From assembly GCA_934162615.1 (NCBI GenBank), contig CAKPJK010000002.1:1-64000 (forward strand): DNA of 64,000 nt, in the 5' to 3' direction. Below are positions 55,449-64,000 of this stretch, one piece after another. The notes under the pieces were generated by a model. The model was not told where the DNA came from. It ran no database searches and worked only from the letters and a program-made list of their open reading frames with translations. Source of the stretch: an uncultured Clostridia bacterium. GTDB lineage: Bacteria > Bacillota > Clostridia > TANB77 > CAG-508. Made by a program: the position numbers and the translations under genes. The first letter of the stretch is position 1. Every line of letters begins with the position of its first letter.

Positions 55449-56028
55449 TTGGAACTAGAACATAAAAAAATAGGATTTGTTTTAACAGGTTCATTCTGTA
55501 CATTTAGTAAAACAATTCCTAAAATAAAAGAATTAGTAAAAATGGGTTCTGAGGTCATTCCAATTATGTCATATAATGCTTATAATTTAGATACAAAATT
55601 TGGAAAAGCCAAAGATTTTATAAATGAAATTGAAGAAATTACTGGTAAAAAAATTATTCATACTATACAAGAAGCGGAACCAATTGGTCCTAAACATTTA
55701 ACAGATATTATGGTTGTTGCTCCTTGCTCTGGTAATACAATGGCTAAACTTGCAAATGATATTATTGATACTCCTGCTACAATGGCAGTTAAATCTCATT
55801 TAAGAAACAATTTACCTGTTGTTATTGCCGCTTCTACTAATAATGCTTTGAGCCGGTAATGCATCTAATATAGGTACATTACTTAATAGAAAAAATTATT
55901 ATTTTGTTCCTTTTAGACAGGATAATCCGATTACTAAACCACGTTCTGTTGTTTTTGATTTTGATTATCTTATAAAAACTATTGGAACTGCTTTGGATGG
56001 AAAGCAAATTCAACCAATATTGCTTTAA
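55449..56028 (+). CDS. spoVFB: Dipicolinate synthase subunit B (+1 frameshift at CGG)
   Basis: SpoVFB (DpaB) is the flavoprotein-like subunit of dipicolinate synthase, which makes the calcium-chelating spore-core compound dipicolinic acid. The N-terminus KKIGFVLTGSFCTFSKTIPK and VVAPCSGNTMAKLANDIIDT near residue 95 are diagnostic. The zero frame reads AGC CGG TAA at 55851-55859. Skipping the C at 55854 gives GNASNIGTLLNRKNYYFVPF and FDFDYLIKTIG, the normal C-terminal third, with a stop at 56026-56028. The joined product has 192 residues, close to the roughly 200 of B. subtilis. The start is TTG 55449 behind AAGGAGG. The spoVFA gene is not adjacent. Confidence 0.88.
55854..55857 (+). other. 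In-frame CGG, +1 shift site 6 (spoVFB)
   Basis: The zero-frame reading is TTG AGC CGG TAA. Skipping the C at 55854 gives GGT AAT GCA TCT AAT ATA GGT, the conserved NAxNIG region. Confidence 0.85.
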
Positions 56029-56072
56029 GATATTACTAAGTGGATAAATGTTAATATAAAGTATGGAGACTA

Positions 56073-56096
56073 ATGGAAATTGGTTTCCATATTTTT
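56073..56096 (+). terminator. Terminator after spoVFB
   Basis: ATGGAAA pairs with TTTCCAT around TTGG and is followed by ATTTTTC. Confidence 0.6.
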
Positions 56097-56187
56097 CGCT
56101 TATAAAAAAATAATTTATAAAATAAATCTAGTAAACTAATTAATAATGTGATACAATTCAAACAGAACGAAAATGGAGGAAAATAAA

Positions 56188-58179
56188 ATGGATGATATTA
56201 TTAAACAAATAGAAGAAGAACTAGAACAAAAAAACATTATGAACAAAGACATAAGAACAATATTAGACAAGTACTATACTAGACTAAAAATAAAAGGACT
56301 AGAAGATTTATATGGAAAAACATTTTACATTCCATCATATCAAAGAGGATATAGATGGACAGTAGACAATGTTCAGAAGTTATTAGAAGACCTTGAAAAT
56401 TTTGGGAAAAATGAAAAAAATCATAACATTGATTATTGTTTACAACCCCTAATAGTAAAAAAATGTGTAGATAACAAAAATAATAAAATGTATGAACTGA
56501 TTGATGGCCAACAAAGATTAACAACATTAAAATTAATACTAGATGAATTATTCGAGGAAAAAAATAAATATGTATTAGAGTATGAAATTGAAAATAAAAT
56601 AATTGACCAACATTATATAGAAAAAGCAGAAAAAACTATAAAAAAATTTTTTGAAGGAAGAAAAAATAAAGGCAAAAAAGAAATTATTTTAAATGTTATA
56701 AATGAAAACAGAATTAAATTTTTATGGTATGAAATAGGAGAAGAAGACAATGAAAATGAAATCTTTTCAAGAATAAATGATGGAAAAATTTTATTATCAA
56801 ATGCAGAAAACTCAAAAGCATTACTTTTAAAACTTGAAAGTGACAAAAAAAGTGATGAATTTGAATTCAAACAAAAAACAGACGCAATGAAATGGGACGA
56901 GATAGAAAATCTTCTAGAAGATGATGAATTCTGGTATTTTTTAACAAACAAAAAATTACAATACAAATTTGAAAAAACAAGAATTGATTTAATATTTGAT
57001 ATATATGAAAAAATACTAGGGAAAAATAATATTTTTGATTATATAGAAGAACAAATTTATAAGGATGTTAATAATAAAGAAAAAATTTGGAACGACCTAA
57101 AAAGTATATATGAATGCCTTAGAGAATGGTATGATGATAGTGAATTATATCATTTGGTTGGATATTATATTTATATATCAAATGAAAAATATATTGAGAC
57201 AGTAGCAAACTTGGTAAATAGATATGCACCACATTTAAAAAATGATAATAATGAACAAGAGAAAATTGAAAATAAAGAAAAGTTTAAAGAAGAATTATAT
57301 AAAAAAATAAGAGACGATTTGGAAAATGAATATACTGTATACATAAATAATTTAAAAGGAACTAATAAAAAAAATAAAAAATGTTCAATTAAACCATTTG
57401 AAAAAATAGTTGATAAAATTGAGTATTGTGATGAGGGAAGAAATTTGATAAACAAACTCCTTTTTGTATTTAACTGTTTATCAATGATTGACACAGAGGA
57501 AAGAATATCATTTAATAAATTCAAAGACGAAAAATGGAACATAGAACACATTTATCCAGTACATGATGATATAGAAACATTGAATGACGAAAAGAAAAAA
57601 GGTGAACTAGTTGAAAGTCTAAAACACTTTTTAGAAAATATAAATAAGACAGACGAGAAGAATAAAGATGGAAAAGAGAAAGACAAACATGATGAGGAAC
57701 TGAATGACAATATAGAAAAGATTAAAACAAAATTGGAAAACTTTAAACAAAATTATAATGACGAAAGTTTTAGTGATATAGCAATGGCAATTGACAAAAT
57801 TGTGTCAAATTCAACAACATTAATGGATGATACAACTAAGAATTTAATTGGAAATTTAGTACTTTTGAATGAAACAATAAATAAAGGGTATAGAAATGAT
57901 TTATTTATCCAAAAAAGAAAAGTTATAATAGACAAAGTATTAAAAAATGAAAACGATGAAAATAAAGAACAGGACAATATAAAGAAAAAAGCAATGGATT
58001 CAAGAAAGTTTTATATTTTACCTTGTACAGAAAGAGCATTTTTAAAATTTTATAGTCCTGATATTTTGCAAAGTAACAGATGGGACGAAAATGATGTAAA
58101 GAATTATAAAAATGCAATAGAAGCAACATTAAAAACTATTAATGAAAAATCAGGTAAAAATAATAAAAAAACAGATTAA
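56188..58179 (+). CDS. DUF262 protein with C-terminal DUF1524-like part (GmrSD-like)
   Basis: A 663-residue protein. The N-terminal DUF262 domain (ParB-like nucleotide-hydrolysing fold) has FYIPSYQRGYRWT near residue 44 and ELIDGQQRLTTLKL near residue 104. Near residue 448 WNIEHIYP followed by a distant GNLVLLNETINKGYRNDLF is the DUF1524 (His-Me endonuclease-like) arrangement of GmrSD type IV restriction enzymes. The middle is strongly charged. The start is ATG 56188 after GGAGGA; ATG 56173 lies in that box. It is probably a DNA-modification-dependent or phage-defence nuclease, together with the next gene. Confidence 0.82.
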   Translation: MDDIIKQIEEELEQKNIMNKDIRTILDKYYTRLKIKGLEDLYGKTFYIPSYQRGYRWTVDNVQKLLEDLENFGKNEKNHNIDYCLQPLIVKKCVDNKNNKMYELIDGQQRLTTLKLILDELFEEKNKYVLEYEIENKIIDQHYIEKAEKTIKKFFEGRKNKGKKEIILNVINENRIKFLWYEIGEEDNENEIFSRINDGKILLSNAENSKALLLKLESDKKSDEFEFKQKTDAMKWDEIENLLEDDEFWYFLTNKKLQYKFEKTRIDLIFDIYEKILGKNNIFDYIEEQIYKDVNNKEKIWNDLKSIYECLREWYDDSELYHLVGYYIYISNEKYIETVANLVNRYAPHLKNDNNEQEKIENKEKFKEELYKKIRDDLENEYTVYINNLKGTNKKNKKCSIKPFEKIVDKIEYCDEGRNLINKLLFVFNCLSMIDTEERISFNKFKDEKWNIEHIYPVHDDIETLNDEKKKGELVESLKHFLENINKTDEKNKDGKEKDKHDEELNDNIEKIKTKLENFKQNYNDESFSDIAMAIDKIVSNSTTLMDDTTKNLIGNLVLLNETINKGYRNDLFIQKRKVIIDKVLKNENDENKEQDNIKKKAMDSRKFYILPCTERAFLKFYSPDILQSNRWDENDVKNYKNAIEATLKTINEKSGKNNKKTD

Positions 58180-58201
58180 AATACAGAAAGGACTGAAAAA
58201 A

Positions 58202-60853
58202 ATGAAAAATGAATATACTTTTTTTAGTTTATTAAATGAGTTTGAAAAAATTGAAATTCCAAGAATTCAAAGAAGTTATGCTCAAGGAAGAGAAAGTGAA
58301 AAAATTGTTAGAGATAGCTTTTTAGGTAGTATAATGAAAACTCTAGAAAACAAAAATGAAGATAGATTATGTCTTGATTTTATATATGGTGATAGCAATA
58401 ATAAAAAATTTATTCCAATAGATGGTCAACAAAGATTAACTACATTATATTTATTATATTGGTATTTAAATAATTTTGAAAAAAATACAGTAGAAAAAGA
58501 AAAAAGAAAAGAAGCATTAAGAAAATTTACATATGAGACCAGAGAAAGTTCAAAGGAATTTTGTGAGAGATTGTCAAGTACTAGTATAAATGTTGAAGAT
58601 TTTAAAAATACAAAAGAGGAAAAAATATCATCAAAGATAAAGAACCAAACATGGTATCTTATACAATGGAAGGATGACCCAACTATTAAAGCAATGTTGA
58701 CTATGTTGGATGCAATAGAAGAAAAATTAAAATTTAAGGATATTCAAGCAATCAAAACAAATGCTTTTGAACAAAATGGAAAAAGAATATATTTTTATTT
58801 TATTGAGGTTAAAACATTTGGAAGTGCTGATGAATTATATGTTAAAATGAATTCAAGAGGAAAGAAATTAACAACTTTTGAGAATTTTAAATCCAAATTA
58901 GAAGGCTATATGGACAGAGAAATATTCAAAAAAGAGGAGGATAAAAAAACATTAAATGAATTCAAAAAGAAAATTGATAATGAATGGCTTTTGTATTTCT
59001 GGGATATAAAAAAGGATTCTGAAAACAATGGAGGTGAACTAGATAGATGCCTAATGAATTTATTTATGACTATATTTGAAAATGAAATGGCATTGATAGA
59101 TAATAAGACAAGTGATGAAATAAAAAGCATAATAAAAGATTATGACGATTTTATTTTAAAAAATGAAGATGAAAGAAAACTTGATTTTGAAAAAATAAAA
59201 GAGCAGAATGTTATAAATAAAACGACAATAAAATATAGTTGTTATGTTTTAGAATATTATTCAATGCTACAAAATGCTAAACAGGATACTGAACAAAATG
59301 TCAAACAGGATGCTAAACAAGAACTTGATAAAATAATTAATTATGAAGAAATTATTAACAAAATGATGAATTTTTCAGGTGGAAATAAAAATGACTTTAG
59401 ACCAGAAAAAATCCAATTTTATATAATTTGCAAATATTTATATAAAATATGTGAAAAGGAAAAAGACAAAGAGTTAGCAGATGTAATAAAAGAAGCGAAT
59501 AGCCAAAAAAAATTAACAGAAATATTATATTTTGCAAGAAATATTGTAAAAAATGTATATATAGATAGTGAAGAAAAATATTGCAAAATGATTAAATTTA
59601 TGGATAACATTGTAGATACATTTATAGATAATAATTATAATAGTATATTTGAATATTTGAAAGATTTAGATGTAGAAAAATGTGAAATAGAAAACGAAGT
59701 TAAATATTTGCTAAACGGAGAACATAAAAAGGCTGAAAAGATATGCAGTAGTATTGAATGGAAAAATGAAATAATAAAAATGGATGCAAATGAGTATTTT
59801 TCAGGAAATACAAGATTTATATTTGAATTTGTAGGAAATAGAAGAAAAGAAAATCTAAATGAAAATGAACTAGAGGAATATAGAAAATATGTTACTTTAA
59901 TTAATATTATATTTAGTGGTAAAAATAATGAAGATACTGAATCAATAGAAGATATAAAAGATGCTAATATTGACCCAATTTGTAATAGTGACAATTATTA
60001 TCTAAAAAGAGCGTTATTTACTATAGGAAATTATATGTTTGAATTTAGTAAAAGATATAGTTACCTAATATGTAGTGATAAATACCAAAGTTGGAAAAAA
60101 TTGCTTACGGGTGAGAAATATGGTGAAGCAAAAGATGTATTTAGAAAATTACTAGACAAAATTTCAGATAAATATGATGTCAATAATAATGATGACAACA
60201 ATAGTGATGATAATAGTTCAAGGAATAGAATAAAGGAAATCATAAAAAATATAGTTGAAACGTATATACAAGATAATAAACAACCAGTATATGGAGTTGG
60301 AAATTGGCGTGAATATCTAATTAGATATCCAAAATTAATAGGAATTGTAAAAGATAATACTAATTCAAGTAAGCTAGGAATTTTGAAGACGGTAAATAAT
60401 GAAAAAATAGACAATGCTAAAGATATAATAATTATAAAAAGAGTCAATGTTAGTCAAACTAGTTGGAGTTTCTATACATATGCTTTAAAATGTAGAATAG
60501 AAGAAAAATATGGAAAAGAATTAGGATTAGAATATCAACCTAATTCGAACGAAGATAACAAATATATAATTTATAAATCATCTAGATATGGAAAGATTAG
60601 TTTAATATATGGACTAAAAGAAGACATAGAGCCATTATATGGAAAATATGCATACTATATTAAGTCGGAAAAAGATTTATCAAGTATTTTAAATAAAGGA
60701 CAAAACTGTGGTGAGGTAACATTACAAGATGGAAAAAAATACTTTTTCTATAAATATGTTCTAGAACAAACAGATAACCAAACAGAAGAACAGAAAAATA
60801 ATGCAGCAATGGCTGAACAAAATATAATTGATGATTTTGGAAAATTACTATAA
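58202..60853 (+). CDS. Second DUF262 protein of the pair
   Basis: An 883-residue protein 22 bases downstream of the first DUF262 gene. The N-terminus has IEIPRIQRSYAQGRES near residue 17 and FIPIDGQQRLTTLYLLYWYL near residue 72, the DUF262 signature, and VKMNSRGKKLTTFENFKSK near residue 216, also conserved in the family. The rest is a long helical, highly charged region with no recognised nuclease motif. Its C-terminal part (about 720-883) has mixed strands. The start is ATG 58202 after AGAAAGGA. Two adjacent DUF262 genes are known in predicted defence loci. Confidence 0.8.
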   Translation: MKNEYTFFSLLNEFEKIEIPRIQRSYAQGRESEKIVRDSFLGSIMKTLENKNEDRLCLDFIYGDSNNKKFIPIDGQQRLTTLYLLYWYLNNFEKNTVEKEKRKEALRKFTYETRESSKEFCERLSSTSINVEDFKNTKEEKISSKIKNQTWYLIQWKDDPTIKAMLTMLDAIEEKLKFKDIQAIKTNAFEQNGKRIYFYFIEVKTFGSADELYVKMNSRGKKLTTFENFKSKLEGYMDREIFKKEEDKKTLNEFKKKIDNEWLLYFWDIKKDSENNGGELDRCLMNLFMTIFENEMALIDNKTSDEIKSIIKDYDDFILKNEDERKLDFEKIKEQNVINKTTIKYSCYVLEYYSMLQNAKQDTEQNVKQDAKQELDKIINYEEIINKMMNFSGGNKNDFRPEKIQFYIICKYLYKICEKEKDKELADVIKEANSQKKLTEILYFARNIVKNVYIDSEEKYCKMIKFMDNIVDTFIDNNYNSIFEYLKDLDVEKCEIENEVKYLLNGEHKKAEKICSSIEWKNEIIKMDANEYFSGNTRFIFEFVGNRRKENLNENELEEYRKYVTLINIIFSGKNNEDTESIEDIKDANIDPICNSDNYYLKRALFTIGNYMFEFSKRYSYLICSDKYQSWKKLLTGEKYGEAKDVFRKLLDKISDKYDVNNNDDNNSDDNSSRNRIKEIIKNIVETYIQDNKQPVYGVGNWREYLIRYPKLIGIVKDNTNSSKLGILKTVNNEKIDNAKDIIIIKRVNVSQTSWSFYTYALKCRIEEKYGKELGLEYQPNSNEDNKYIIYKSSRYGKISLIYGLKEDIEPLYGKYAYYIKSEKDLSSILNKGQNCGEVTLQDGKKYFFYKYVLEQTDNQTEEQKNNAAMAEQNIIDDFGKLL

Positions 60854-60883
60854 AAATTTAAAACAAAAGAAAGGATGATAATA

Positions 60884-62647
60884 ATGGAAGAAAAATACAA
60901 CTGGAATTTACATGACATCTTCGAAAACGAAGAGCAATTCAAAAAAGAAAAAGGAGAAATAGCAGACATATTAGAAAAAATTAAAACATATCAAGGAATA
61001 CTATGTAATACATCAGACAACTTATATAATTGTTATAAACTATATGAGCAAGCACTAGAAAAATTTGAAAAAGTATATGCATATGGAATGTTAAAATATC
61101 ATTTAGACATGTCCAACCAAGAAGGAATAAAAATATTTAAAGAAGTTGAAACATTAGGAACAGAATTTAGTGTTGCAACATCATTTATGACACCAGAAAT
61201 AACATATGCAGATGAAAACACAATAAAAGAGTATATCAAAGAAGAAATATTTAAAGGATATGAAAGAGATATTAAGGATATACTTAATGAGAAAAAACAT
61301 GTACTAAGTAAAGAAGAGGAAAATATACTTGCTAACTTTTCAGAAATAATATCAGCTCCAGAAAATACATTTGATACACTAACAAATGCAGAGTTTAAAT
61401 TTGGAACTTTAATAGATGAAAATGGTAAAGAAGTAGAAATGACAGATAGTACATATACATTATTCCTAAAAAATAAAGATAGAAATGTAAGAAAACAAGC
61501 TTTTGATTTAATGTACAAAAAATACAGTGAGTTTATAAATACAATTACAGAAATGTATATTTCAAATGTAAAAGCAAAAGCTACAACTGCAAAGTTAAGA
61601 AAGTACAATTCAAGTTTAGAGGAAACTGTTGAACATGATGATGCAAGTCTTAAAGTATATGAAAGCTTAATAGAAGCGGTTAATGAGGATATGAATGTAA
61701 ATTACGAATTCATAAAATTAAAAAAGAAAATGCTTAATTTAGATGAAATGCATATGTATGATTTATATGTAAATCCATGTGAGCAAGGAAAAGATGAAAT
61801 AACATTTGAGGATGCAAAACAAGAAGTTTTAAATGCATTACAAATATTAGGTAAAGAATATATAAACAAATTAGAAGAGGCTTTTGATAATAGATGGATA
61901 GATGTATATGCAAAACCAAATAAAAGAGGAGGAGCATATAGTATGGGTGTATATGGAGTACATCCATATGTGTTAACTAACTTTGTAAATAGTAAAAGAG
62001 ATGTAAGCACCATAGCACATGAATTAGGCCATAGTATGCATTCATATTATTCAAATAGAGAGCAAAATGTATTAAATGCAAACTACACAATAATGGTTGC
62101 AGAAGTTGCATCAACAGTTAATGAAATTTTATTAAGTGATTATCAAATTAAAAATGAAAAAGATAATAAGAAAAAGGCAGAATTGTTATATGAATTATTA
62201 GAAATGATTAGAGCAACTTTATTTAGACAAGCGATGTTTGCAGAATTTGAAAAAGATGTACATGATAAAATTGAAAATAATGTTATGCTTTCTGCAGATG
62301 ATTTAAATGATATATATTATAAATTGAACCAAAAATACTTTGGCGCTGATGTTAATATAGATGAACAAATCAAATATGAATGGGCAAGAATTCCTCATTT
62401 TTATAGTGATTTTTATGTATATAAATATTGTACAGGTGTTTCTTCTGCTATTGCCATTGCATCTAAAATATTAAATAAAAAATCTGGCTTTGTTGAAAAG
62501 TATATTGAAATGCTTAAACAAGGATGCTCTAAAAAATCAATTGATTTACTTAAAATGGTTGATGTTGATTTAGAAAGCAAAGATACGTATAAGAGTGCTA
62601 TAGAATTTTATAACCAGAAGATAAAAGAATTAAAAATGTTACTTTAA
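60884..62647 (+). CDS. pepF: Oligoendopeptidase F (peptidase M3B)
   Basis: A cytoplasmic zinc endopeptidase that cuts oligopeptides. The 587 residues match the family. The zinc site is STIAHELGHSMHSYYS near residue 382 (HExxH variant HELGH) with the third ligand glutamate about 27 residues on (MVAEVASTVNEI). The WNLHDIFENEEQF start is typical. The start is ATG 60884; ATG 60875 would be too close to the AAAGGA box. It lies 30 bases after the DUF262 pair but is probably not functionally linked. Confidence 0.94.
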   Translation: MEEKYNWNLHDIFENEEQFKKEKGEIADILEKIKTYQGILCNTSDNLYNCYKLYEQALEKFEKVYAYGMLKYHLDMSNQEGIKIFKEVETLGTEFSVATSFMTPEITYADENTIKEYIKEEIFKGYERDIKDILNEKKHVLSKEEENILANFSEIISAPENTFDTLTNAEFKFGTLIDENGKEVEMTDSTYTLFLKNKDRNVRKQAFDLMYKKYSEFINTITEMYISNVKAKATTAKLRKYNSSLEETVEHDDASLKVYESLIEAVNEDMNVNYEFIKLKKKMLNLDEMHMYDLYVNPCEQGKDEITFEDAKQEVLNALQILGKEYINKLEEAFDNRWIDVYAKPNKRGGAYSMGVYGVHPYVLTNFVNSKRDVSTIAHELGHSMHSYYSNREQNVLNANYTIMVAEVASTVNEILLSDYQIKNEKDNKKKAELLYELLEMIRATLFRQAMFAEFEKDVHDKIENNVMLSADDLNDIYYKLNQKYFGADVNIDEQIKYEWARIPHFYSDFYVYKYCTGVSSAIAIASKILNKKSGFVEKYIEMLKQGCSKKSIDLLKMVDVDLESKDTYKSAIEFYNQKIKELKMLL

Positions 62648-62692
62648 GACGTCGGTTGTTAAAATGATATTAAATAGACAATAATAAATGAA

Positions 62693-63697
62693 ATGAGTGA
62701 ACGATATATTATGAAAAAGAATGAAATAAAAAATGTAATAGAAAAAAGCAATAAAAAAGCAGAGATAGAAAACATATTTAAAAAAAGCAATAGAGAAGCG
62801 GAGACAAAAAACATATTAAAAAGAAGCAATAAAGAAACGGAGATAAAAAACAAAGAAGAACAAATAAATAATAAAACCACAGAACAAAAGAAAAAATTTA
62901 CAATTATGGGGTTGTCAGTATGGAGAATATTGGCATACTTCATAATATATAGTGTAGTAGGGTATATAATAGAGACAATATTTGGAATAATAACAAAAGG
63001 AACATGGGAAAGTAGACAAAGTTTCTTATATGGACCATTTTGTGCTATATATGGACTTGGAGCAGCAATAATGATAATATTCCTACACAAATATTCCAAA
63101 AACTATACACGATTATTTATTGGAGGATTTATAGTAGGTTCAATTGTTGAATATCTAGTTAGTTGGATAGGGGAGATGCTATTAGGCGTAAAATGGTGGG
63201 ACTATTCAAATATGCCACTTAATATTAATGGAAGAATATGTGTATATTTTTCAATATTTTGGGGATTTTTGGCCTTATACTTGATAGCGTCATTTAATCC
63301 AAGAATAGATAGATTAATAAATTGGATAAAAAGCAAACTTTCTGTAAAAGCATTAAAAATTCTTACAACAACTGTCACTACATTATTACTTATTGATTGT
63401 GTTGTAACTGGAATAGCACTATCATTTTTCTTAGTTAGAATGGTTTACAATTATGATATTAATGTAGCAAATAAAGAGATTGTTGCTAAAAAGTATGAAG
63501 ACATATATGCTGACGAAAAATTATCTAAATTTGTTTATAAACATTGGGGAGATAGAAAAATGCTAAGAACATTTCCAAATTTGAAAGTCCAAGATGTTGA
63601 TGGAAATATGATTTATATGGATAATTTGCTTAGTGATATTCAACCATATTATTATAAATTTAATTTTAAAAATAATTGTATAAAACGCGAATTGTAA
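62693..63697 (+). CDS. CmpB-type putative ABC-transporter permease protein
   Basis: A 334-residue membrane protein. After a charged N-terminus (about residues 1-70), the core (about 75-245) has about five helices with the family pattern IIYSVVGYIIETIFGIITKG, SFLYGPFCAIYGLGA and GEMLLGVKWWDYSN, and NGRICVYFSIFWGFLALYL. This is the domain often named putative ABC-transporter type IV or CmpB. Its function is not established. The N-terminus holds three imperfect 13-residue repeats (KSNKKAEIENIFK, KSNREAETKNILK, RSNKETEIKNK). The start could also be ATG 62711, as neither has a good box. Confidence 0.82.
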   Translation: MSERYIMKKNEIKNVIEKSNKKAEIENIFKKSNREAETKNILKRSNKETEIKNKEEQINNKTTEQKKKFTIMGLSVWRILAYFIIYSVVGYIIETIFGIITKGTWESRQSFLYGPFCAIYGLGAAIMIIFLHKYSKNYTRLFIGGFIVGSIVEYLVSWIGEMLLGVKWWDYSNMPLNINGRICVYFSIFWGFLALYLIASFNPRIDRLINWIKSKLSVKALKILTTTVTTLLLIDCVVTGIALSFFLVRMVYNYDINVANKEIVAKKYEDIYADEKLSKFVYKHWGDRKMLRTFPNLKVQDVDGNMIYMDNLLSDIQPYYYKFNFKNNCIKREL

Positions 63698-63713
63698 TAT
63701 ATAAATAGAATAC

Positions 63714-63764
63714 GAACATTTTTTCTAAAAAACTATTGACAAAGAATAAATGTTCGTATATAAT
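63714..63764 (+). promoter_or_regulatory. Promoter with two LexA-like boxes
   Basis: TTGACA (63736-63741) and TATAAT (63759-63764) with exact 17-base spacing form a consensus promoter. The spacer holds GAATAAATGTTC (63744-63755), which differs from the Gram-positive LexA box GAACNNNNGTTC at one position. GAACATTTTTTC (63714-63725), upstream of the -35, also differs at one position. Confidence 0.65.
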
Positions 63765-63814
63765 TATCTCACAAGGCAAACAAATATTCTTTTATACAAA
63801 TGGAGGTAATTATA

Positions 63815-64000
63815 ATGAGAGTAGTAAATAAAACAAAGTTTATAAGAAGTAATGTAATATTAGCAATTTTAATAAGTTCAATAGTAATTTTTGCAACCAA
63901 AACATATTCGAATGTAGAAACAAAATATAAAGAGGAATATGTGTGTACTGGAGATACATTATGGTCAATAGCACAAGAAGAATTAGAGAATAATAAATAC
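63815..64000 (+). CDS. LysM-domain protein, YneA-like (5' part)
   Basis: The gene runs off the window end; 62 codons are visible. After a positively charged start and one membrane helix (about residues 11-29) comes a LysM start, EYVCTGDTLWSIAQEEL, with the typical Gly-Asp-Thr-Leu-Trp-Ser-Ile-Ala. The layout (short N-terminal anchor plus one LysM) and the LexA-like promoter resemble YneA, the SOS-induced cell division suppressor of Bacillus. GGAGG precedes the ATG with correct spacing. The assignment rests partly on the promoter. Confidence 0.75.
   Translation, partial: MRVVNKTKFIRSNVILAILISSIVIFATKTYSNVETKYKEEYVCTGDTLWSIAQEELENNKY

Overview
The window looks like a chromosomal segment of an AT-rich, spore-forming member of the Clostridia (Bacillota). 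The evidence is a spoIIIA operon, a dipicolinate synthase B gene, RNase P RNA of bacterial type, AGGAGG-type ribosome binding sites, TTGACA/TATAAT promoters, and very A-rich coding sequence with AGA as the main arginine codon. The exact lineage cannot be read from the sequence. No rRNA, tRNA, CRISPR array or transposase gene was seen.

Layout. 1-3 kb: der (3' end), plsY and gpsA (GTPase and phospholipid precursors), then a zinc-ribbon protein. 3-13 kb: rnpB, an RluA-type pseudouridine synthase, trmB, a DUF4116 protein, pfkA, a FucO-like alcohol dehydrogenase, three small monocistronic genes each with its own promoter and terminator, and uvrB. 14.4-18.7 kb: spoIIIAB-AH, encoding the mother-cell export channel of the engulfed forespore, without spoIIIAA next to it. 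19.5-23 kb: pta and two tandem acetate kinase genes. 23.2-52.7 kb: a large surface-polysaccharide locus with about a dozen glycosyltransferases, a Wzy-like protein, GtrA/GtrB-type proteins, a two-gene ABC exporter, a GtrII-like protein, two secreted wall enzymes with seven ricin-like domains, an embedded prs gene, and a SpoVB/MATE-type flippase. 52.9-64 kb: an acyl-CoA synthetase, a truncated surface-protein relic, spoVFB, a pair of DUF262 (GmrSD-like) genes, pepF, a CmpB-type membrane protein, and the start of a LysM protein behind a promoter with LexA-like boxes.

The most striking observation is translational. Six otherwise intact genes (spoIIIAB, spoIIIAG, two GT4 glycosyltransferases, a membrane-anchored protein and spoVFB) are each interrupted by one extra C that creates an in-frame CGG codon. 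Reading continues perfectly in the +1 frame as GGA or GGT. I scanned the window by eye for CGG on the coding strand of every gene. I found six in-frame CGG codons, and all six sit exactly at these frameshift points. More than 70 other CGG trinucleotides lie out of frame, and I found none used as an arginine codon, while CGA, CGT and CGC are used for arginine. This suggests that CGG is unassigned (or decoded as a four-base CGGN glycine codon) and that ribosomes shift +1 there. Other points of interest are a duplicated small-gene array, three-armed palindromic repeats, a fold-back MITE-like element inside the polysaccharide locus, and a convergent gene pair whose stop codons lie inside one shared terminator.
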